From NCBI GenBank assembly GCA_016187725.1, contig JACPJE010000099.1, positions 37,439 through 101,438 on the forward strand: 64,000 bases of DNA, written 5' to 3'. Of this stretch, positions 60,821-64,000 are shown piece by piece. The translations under genes were made by a program, and so were the position numbers. Source of the DNA: Candidatus Latescibacterota bacterium. GTDB taxonomy: Bacteria; Latescibacterota; UBA2968; UBA8231. Within the stretch, counting starts at the first letter, position 1. The number at the start of each line of letters is the position of its first letter. The notes beneath the pieces were generated by a model, which had not been told where the DNA came from, searched no databases, and saw only the letters and a list, made by a program, of their open reading frames with translations.

Positions 60821-62241
60821 CCATGACCACCGCACAGCCTCAGCCCTCCCAGGAGGGCGAGCAAGTGCGTCTTCTGCTCGCTGAGCTCGCGGGCCAGGGC
60901 ATCTGCCTGGAACTGGACGGCGAAAACCTGCGCCCACGTGGGGGCAAGTTGCCGCCGGGGATGCGGCAGCGGTTGGTCGAGCGCAAGGCTGAGATCCTGG
61001 CGTATTTGCACCATCAACCCTCAAGCCGGAACGGGCAAACCCTGCCGAGGCGCCGCTTTTTGCGTCCTGCCCCAGGCGCGGACGCTTCCCCGGCGGAGTG
61101 GGCTGCCTACTACGTTTGTAACGGTTTTTCCGTTGTCCACGTCAAGAGGGGGAAGAAGGGACCGGATTACACAGGCTGGCAGAAGAACCCCATTAAAGAC
61201 GAGCGCCGGGCGGTCCAGCACTGGACCCGGCACCCCGCTGACAGCATCGGCGTTGTCCTGGGGGCTTCTGGCCTATGCTCTTTGGACGTGGATGACATTG
61301 ACCGGGCGCGGCCGGCCCTGGGCGCGGTAGGGATCGCCCTGGACGCCCTGCTGGATGATCCGGCCATCCCCCGCATCGAGGGCAACCCGCAGAAGGCGCG
61401 GTTGCTCTTTCTCGCTCCGACCGGAGAGATGCTACCACCCCGGAAGCTCACACTAACGGGCAAGAATGGGCAGCCCGTGATGATTTTTGAACTGCGTGCC
61501 GGCCTCGTCCAGGATCTGCTCCCCCCCTCCTGGCACCCCAGCGGCAAACCCTATCGCTGGCTGCGTGCCCCGTGGGATATCGAAGAGATCCCTGAACCCC
61601 CAGCAACGCTCCTGAACCTGTGGCGGCGCTGGGAGGAACTACAGCCCAGGATGCTGGCGGCCATTGATCCAGATGCTGGCCAGCGGCAGGCAGAGCAGGC
61701 AGCCTGTGAATACCGTGCCCACCAAGGTCAAGGGGAAACTGGCTGGGATGAGGTGCGCCGGCAGATCCGGGAGCGGCGGCCTTTGGCCGAGCAACTTGCC
61801 CGGATGGATGCCCAGGAACGAGGGCGGGGCAAGTACTCCTGCATCCTTCACCCCCCGGACCTTAACCCATCTTTCTGGTTGCATGGCGACCTGTGGATCT
61901 GTGCGCACGGTGGCGCCCCGGTGGGTTTCACTAGTAGCAAAACAGGATACTCGGTGGGCGATGTGGTGGACCTGTATCAGTTCTCGAAGGGCCTGGATAG
62001 CCCTGGCAAGGCCACGGTGGAATTGGCCCGCGAGTTGGGGATTGCCCTACCAGATTCCAGTGAGCGGGCGGGCCGCTCACTGCCGCCCGCTCACTCGCTC
62101 ACTGATCCTCCAAGGGATGGCAAACTGCCGGTTGAGCAGTCGGCGGCCCCTTTAGGGGGGCCGCCCGCCGACTACTCAATACCACCGGCAGACTGCTGCA
62201 TCCCTGCGTGCCTCCTACACCCCTACCCAATGGCTGATTGA
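60817..62241 (+). CDS. Primase-polymerase with TubC_N-like start and zinc domain
   Basis: 474 aa. Residues about 10-65 resemble the TubC N-terminal docking fold often found on element primases (VRLLLAELAGQGICLELDGE, MRQRLVERKAEILAYL). About 85-270 is a bifunctional primase/polymerase (PrimPol) domain with GWQKNPIKD, SIGVVLGASGLCSLDVDDID (metal Asp residues) and HPSGKPYRWL. About 340-415 is a CHC2/zinc-finger-like region (YSCILHPPDLNPSFWL, ICAHGGAPVGF, VGDVVDLYQFSKG). The reading frame ends at 62241, just as the ATPase domain that usually follows begins in the next frame. Confidence 0.82.
   Translation: MTMTTAQPQPSQEGEQVRLLLAELAGQGICLELDGENLRPRGGKLPPGMRQRLVERKAEILAYLHHQPSSRNGQTLPRRRFLRPAPGADASPAEWAAYYVCNGFSVVHVKRGKKGPDYTGWQKNPIKDERRAVQHWTRHPADSIGVVLGASGLCSLDVDDIDRARPALGAVGIALDALLDDPAIPRIEGNPQKARLLFLAPTGEMLPPRKLTLTGKNGQPVMIFELRAGLVQDLLPPSWHPSGKPYRWLRAPWDIEEIPEPPATLLNLWRRWEELQPRMLAAIDPDAGQRQAEQAACEYRAHQGQGETGWDEVRRQIRERRPLAEQLARMDAQERGRGKYSCILHPPDLNPSFWLHGDLWICAHGGAPVGFTSSKTGYSVGDVVDLYQFSKGLDSPGKATVELARELGIALPDSSERAGRSLPPAHSLTDPPRDGKLPVEQSAAPLGGPPADYSIPPADCCIPACLLHPYPMAD
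62155..62160 (+). repeat. G6 run where primase and ATPase frames could join
   Basis: From this run onward the +1 frame is open and reads into the ATPase (ASYTPTQWLIEVLLAWPGIA). A one-base slip would fuse PrimPol and RepA-like domains, the usual single-protein layout. Confidence 0.5.
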
Positions 62242-62245
62242 GGTC

Positions 62246-62650
62246 TTGCTTGCATGGCCCGGAATCGCCCTGATCGCTGGTATTCCGGGCATTGGCAAGA
62301 CCTGGCTAGTCTTGGCCATCGCTTTGGCGGTGGCTGCCGGCAGACCCTTCCTGGGCCGCTTCCACGTTCGCCAAGGGCCTGTGCTGCTGGTCCTGGAGGA
62401 GGAGGACTCCTCAGCCGTCCTGGAGCGCCTAGACCTTCTGTACGCCGGCCTGGGGCTGTCTCAAACCGATGGAGATGCCCTCCCCATCCATTTCCTCATC
62501 CAGCAGGGCGTCTCGCTGGTGACGCCGGAAGGCACCATAGATCCTGAACTGTTGCGCCATATCCAGGAGGTGAAGCCGGTCCTTGTCGGCGCGGACCCGG
62601 ATCACAGCCCTCAAGCGGCGGCGCAAGTACCTGCCCAAAGGCCCGTATAG
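62246..62650 (+). pseudogene. RepA-like RecA-fold ATPase, truncated
   Basis: In-frame sequence begins before 62246 (from about 62155), with only TTG at 62246 as a possible start. Walker A GIPGIGKT (about residue 13-20 of the frame), VLLVLEEED as the Walker-B-like block, and VKPVLVGADPD where replicative RepA/DnaB-like ATPases read LVVIDPL. After that the frame runs into nonsense and stops at 62650. A different frame (62583-62816) shows TRITALKRRRKYLPKGPYSP and LKLEEAASTLLTE, which looks like a genuine C-terminus. So the gene has at least one frameshift and probably a deletion. Confidence 0.65.
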
Positions 62651-62872
62651 CCCAGCAGAGGTGGAGACGTTCACCACCTTGCTGAAGCTGGAAGAGGCTG
62701 CAAGCACGTTACTGACTGAAGGCGGGGAAGGCAGCGCCGGCCCGCCTCGGGCGCGTCCATCGCCCGCTCCTACTGGCGCTGCCGTTTCAGGTTGTGGCAG
62801 GAGGGCCGGGCCGTAAAACTCGGCCCTCCATTATAACCCGGCCCTGAGCGGGCCATTCGCGAAAGGACTACC
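62651..62872. other. Decayed end of ATPase gene and short intergenic stretch
   Basis: The first 165 bp hold the C-terminal-looking reading frame described with the ATPase remnant. The last 50 bp before the next gene include an AAAGGA ribosome site. An inverted repeat around 62805-62862 (GGCCGGGCC.. and GGCCCTGAGCGGGCC) may be a weak terminator. Confidence 0.35.
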
Positions 62873-63166
62873 ATGTTGACGACCACCGAACAGCGCGAGC
62901 TTCAGTTGCATAGAACGCACCTCTTCATGCGCGCCAAGCTCGATGGCCTCAAGGCGCGGCTCACTGCCCTGGAAGCCGATCCGATCCCCACACCTGCCCA
63001 GCGCCGGGCGGCTCAGGAGGCCCAGCAGCAGGCCAGGGTAGACGAGTTCTGGAGGCTCACCACGGAGGAACAGGAGAAGTACCAGTTGAGCGCGGCAGAA
63101 GCCCGGAAACAGGTACTCCGCAAGCACCCCGAGTTCAAAGCCGTTTACCCACGTATTAAGAACTGA
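62873..63166 (+). CDS. Small charged helical protein of the element
   Basis: 97 aa, nearly all helix, rich in Ala, Gln, Arg and Glu (RAKLDGLKARLTALEAD, QRRAAQEAQQQARVDEFW), ending EFKAVYPRIKN. ATG 62873 with an AAAGGA site. No named domain; typical of short phage or plasmid genes between replication and packaging modules. The next gene follows after 13 nt in the same direction. Confidence 0.7.
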   Translation: MLTTTEQRELQLHRTHLFMRAKLDGLKARLTALEADPIPTPAQRRAAQEAQQQARVDEFWRLTTEEQEKYQLSAAEARKQVLRKHPEFKAVYPRIKN

Positions 63167-63179
63167 GAGGAGTGAAGCT

Positions 63180-63416
63180 ATGGCCCGCACTGAGGTTGTT
63201 GTCACCGCCGACGGTCAAAGGGCTGTTCAACGGACCCTGGAGAAATTGCAGCAGGAGGTGGTGCACGCGGCGCAGCAGTTGGAGCAAGCCGAGCTTCGAC
63301 TGAACCGCTTTAAAAAGTTCATCGACGAGATGAGCGAAGCTGAACGCGAAAAACTCCTGGCCTGTTTTCAAGAAATCGAGGAGGCCCTGGAGGACAGCGG
63401 GCAGGAAGTGATATGA
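63180..63416 (+). CDS. Small coiled-coil protein of the element
   Basis: 78 aa with one continuous coiled coil (RTLEKLQQEVVHAAQQLEQA, ELRLNRFKKFIDEMSEAERE). GAGAGGAG ribosome site before ATG 63180. It overlaps the next gene by 4 nt (ATGA). No function can be assigned; co-translation with the HTH protein suggests a joint role. Confidence 0.7.
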   Translation: MARTEVVVTADGQRAVQRTLEKLQQEVVHAAQQLEQAELRLNRFKKFIDEMSEAEREKLLACFQEIEEALEDSGQEVI

Positions 63417-63832
63417 GGGCAGGAGAGGCAAAGATTGAACTCAAAGAGCGGTTCGTTGAACTGCGGGCCGCCGGCCATAGCTATGAAGCCTGCGCGCAAG
63501 AATTGGGGGTCTCGAAGCCTACCCTGATTTCCTGGGCAAGGGAATTGGTCCTAGAGCTTCAAAATGCCCGCGCCCTGCGGCTAGATGAGCTATTTGAGCG
63601 GTTCGCGGTGTCAAAGGCCAGGCGGGTAGAAGCCTTCGGGCGGCGCCTGGAAGGAATCCTTGCGGAACTGGACAAGCGGGACCTGGCCGAGGTCAAGACC
63701 GAAGTCTTGTTGTCGCTGGCGTTGAAATACGGCGAGAGCCTGCGGGACGAATACCAGCCCCTAGCGTTTCAGGGGGAAGAGGACCCAGGGGCCTTGCTGG
63801 ATTTGACGCTGCGCCAAACCTGGCAAGGTTGA
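63413..63832 (+). CDS. HTH protein, terminase-small-subunit-like
   Basis: 139 aa. N-terminal helix-turn-helix (FVELRAAGHSYEACAQELGV, SKPTLISWARELVLEL) followed by long helices (ALRLDELFERFAVSKARRVE, LAEVKTEVLLSLALKYGESL). This resembles homeodomain-like phage proteins annotated as terminase small subunits or element transposition helpers. Overlaps the coiled-coil gene by 4 nt. A large terminase or capsid gene to the right of the window would settle the role. Confidence 0.65.
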   Translation: MRAGEAKIELKERFVELRAAGHSYEACAQELGVSKPTLISWARELVLELQNARALRLDELFERFAVSKARRVEAFGRRLEGILAELDKRDLAEVKTEVLLSLALKYGESLRDEYQPLAFQGEEDPGALLDLTLRQTWQG

Positions 63833-63877
63833 CCGTTTCTTGACTGTTTTTTTACCGGCAGGGTAAGGAGTAAATCC

Positions 63878-64000
63878 ATGAACGACGAGATACCTCTGTC
63901 TCCTGTGGAGGCGGAAGAGCCTATGGAGGCCCTTCCGGGCATCATCGCCCTGCTGGGCGAGCTTGGCCCTGGGGCCATCCTCTTCGAGGAAGGGCTGGCC
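63878..64000 (+). CDS. Start of an unknown gene, cut by window end
   Basis: ATG 63878 with a strong AAGGAG site 8 nt upstream. The 41 visible codons begin MNDEIPLSPVEAEEPMEALP and continue GIIALLGELGPGAILFEEGL. Acidic start, then a hydrophobic helix or loop. Too short to classify. It continues the plus-strand gene series of the element. Confidence 0.6.
   Translation, partial: MNDEIPLSPVEAEEPMEALPGIIALLGELGPGAILFEEGLA

Overview
The window looks like chromosomal DNA of a GC-rich, didermic bacterium that is probably uncultivated. TonB-dependent receptors, an Omp85-type barrel, lipoproteins and an outer-membrane barrel protein show the outer membrane. A C-terminal segment with a YPNPFN motif (FlgD-like/type IX-like, at about 20.4-20.6 kb) points to the Fibrobacteres-Chlorobi-Bacteroidetes superphylum or a neighbouring candidate phylum. 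A 2-oxoacid:ferredoxin oxidoreductase, and vitamin B12 and thiamin scavenging, suggest an anaerobic or low-oxygen, partly auxotrophic life. The taxonomic placement is inference.

Region by region. 0-5.5 kb: a histone-deacetylase-family hydrolase, a broken methyltransferase, an amidase with XdhC and MocA-like molybdo-enzyme maturation factors, and a flavoprotein. 5.6-10 kb: a large glycosidase-like protein, hemE and small proteins. 10-14 kb: a 2-oxoacid:ferredoxin oxidoreductase operon bracketed by two different CBS-domain genes. 14-18 kb: a degenerate UvrA paralogue, a glycosyltransferase remnant, a primary-type sigma factor and a decayed DUF547 gene. 18-28 kb: a vitamin B12 locus with two cobalamin riboswitches, one in front of btuB / BtuG-like propeller / adenosyltransferase genes and one with an intrinsic terminator in front of btuDFC. 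28-31 kb: a pentapeptide-repeat potassium-channel operon. 31-35 kb: a TonB receptor under a TPP riboswitch with terminator. 35-39 kb: an operon encoding a close relative of the animal ANKH transporter with UroD-like, DapA-like and dehydrogenase proteins. 39-41 kb: a single-POTRA Omp85 protein.

41-53 kb is a 12-kb, one-direction signalling locus. It runs NtrC-type activator, soluble histidine kinase, receiver with double zinc ribbon, zinc-ribbon/TPR protein, zinc-ribbon/FHA protein, two paralogous lipoproteins behind a near-consensus sigma-54 promoter with a tandem 19-bp repeat about 130-150 bp upstream, then two large ATPase/TPR proteins (one with a Ser/Thr kinase domain) and a PP2C phosphatase. 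I think this is the most coherent candidate for an undescribed system in the window: a two-component/sigma-54 arm joined to a Ser/Thr kinase, phosphatase and FHA arm, with surface lipoproteins as likely output.

From 55.1 kb rightwards the DNA is accessory. Two direct 25-bp copies of a tRNA-Asn 3' end (55111 and 57871) mark tandem integrations. The first element is a scrap heap: toxin-antitoxin remnant, gutted helicase, truncated ATP-binding regulator. The second is fresher and continues past the window end. It carries a RelE-like toxin/HTH antitoxin pair, a HEPN gene with an unknown overlapping partner, a divergent sigma factor, an excisionase-like HTH protein, a primase-polymerase, a replicative ATPase broken by frameshift, and small phage-like genes. 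Several of its genes have strong promoters whose start lies on or next to the ATG, implying leaderless mRNAs.
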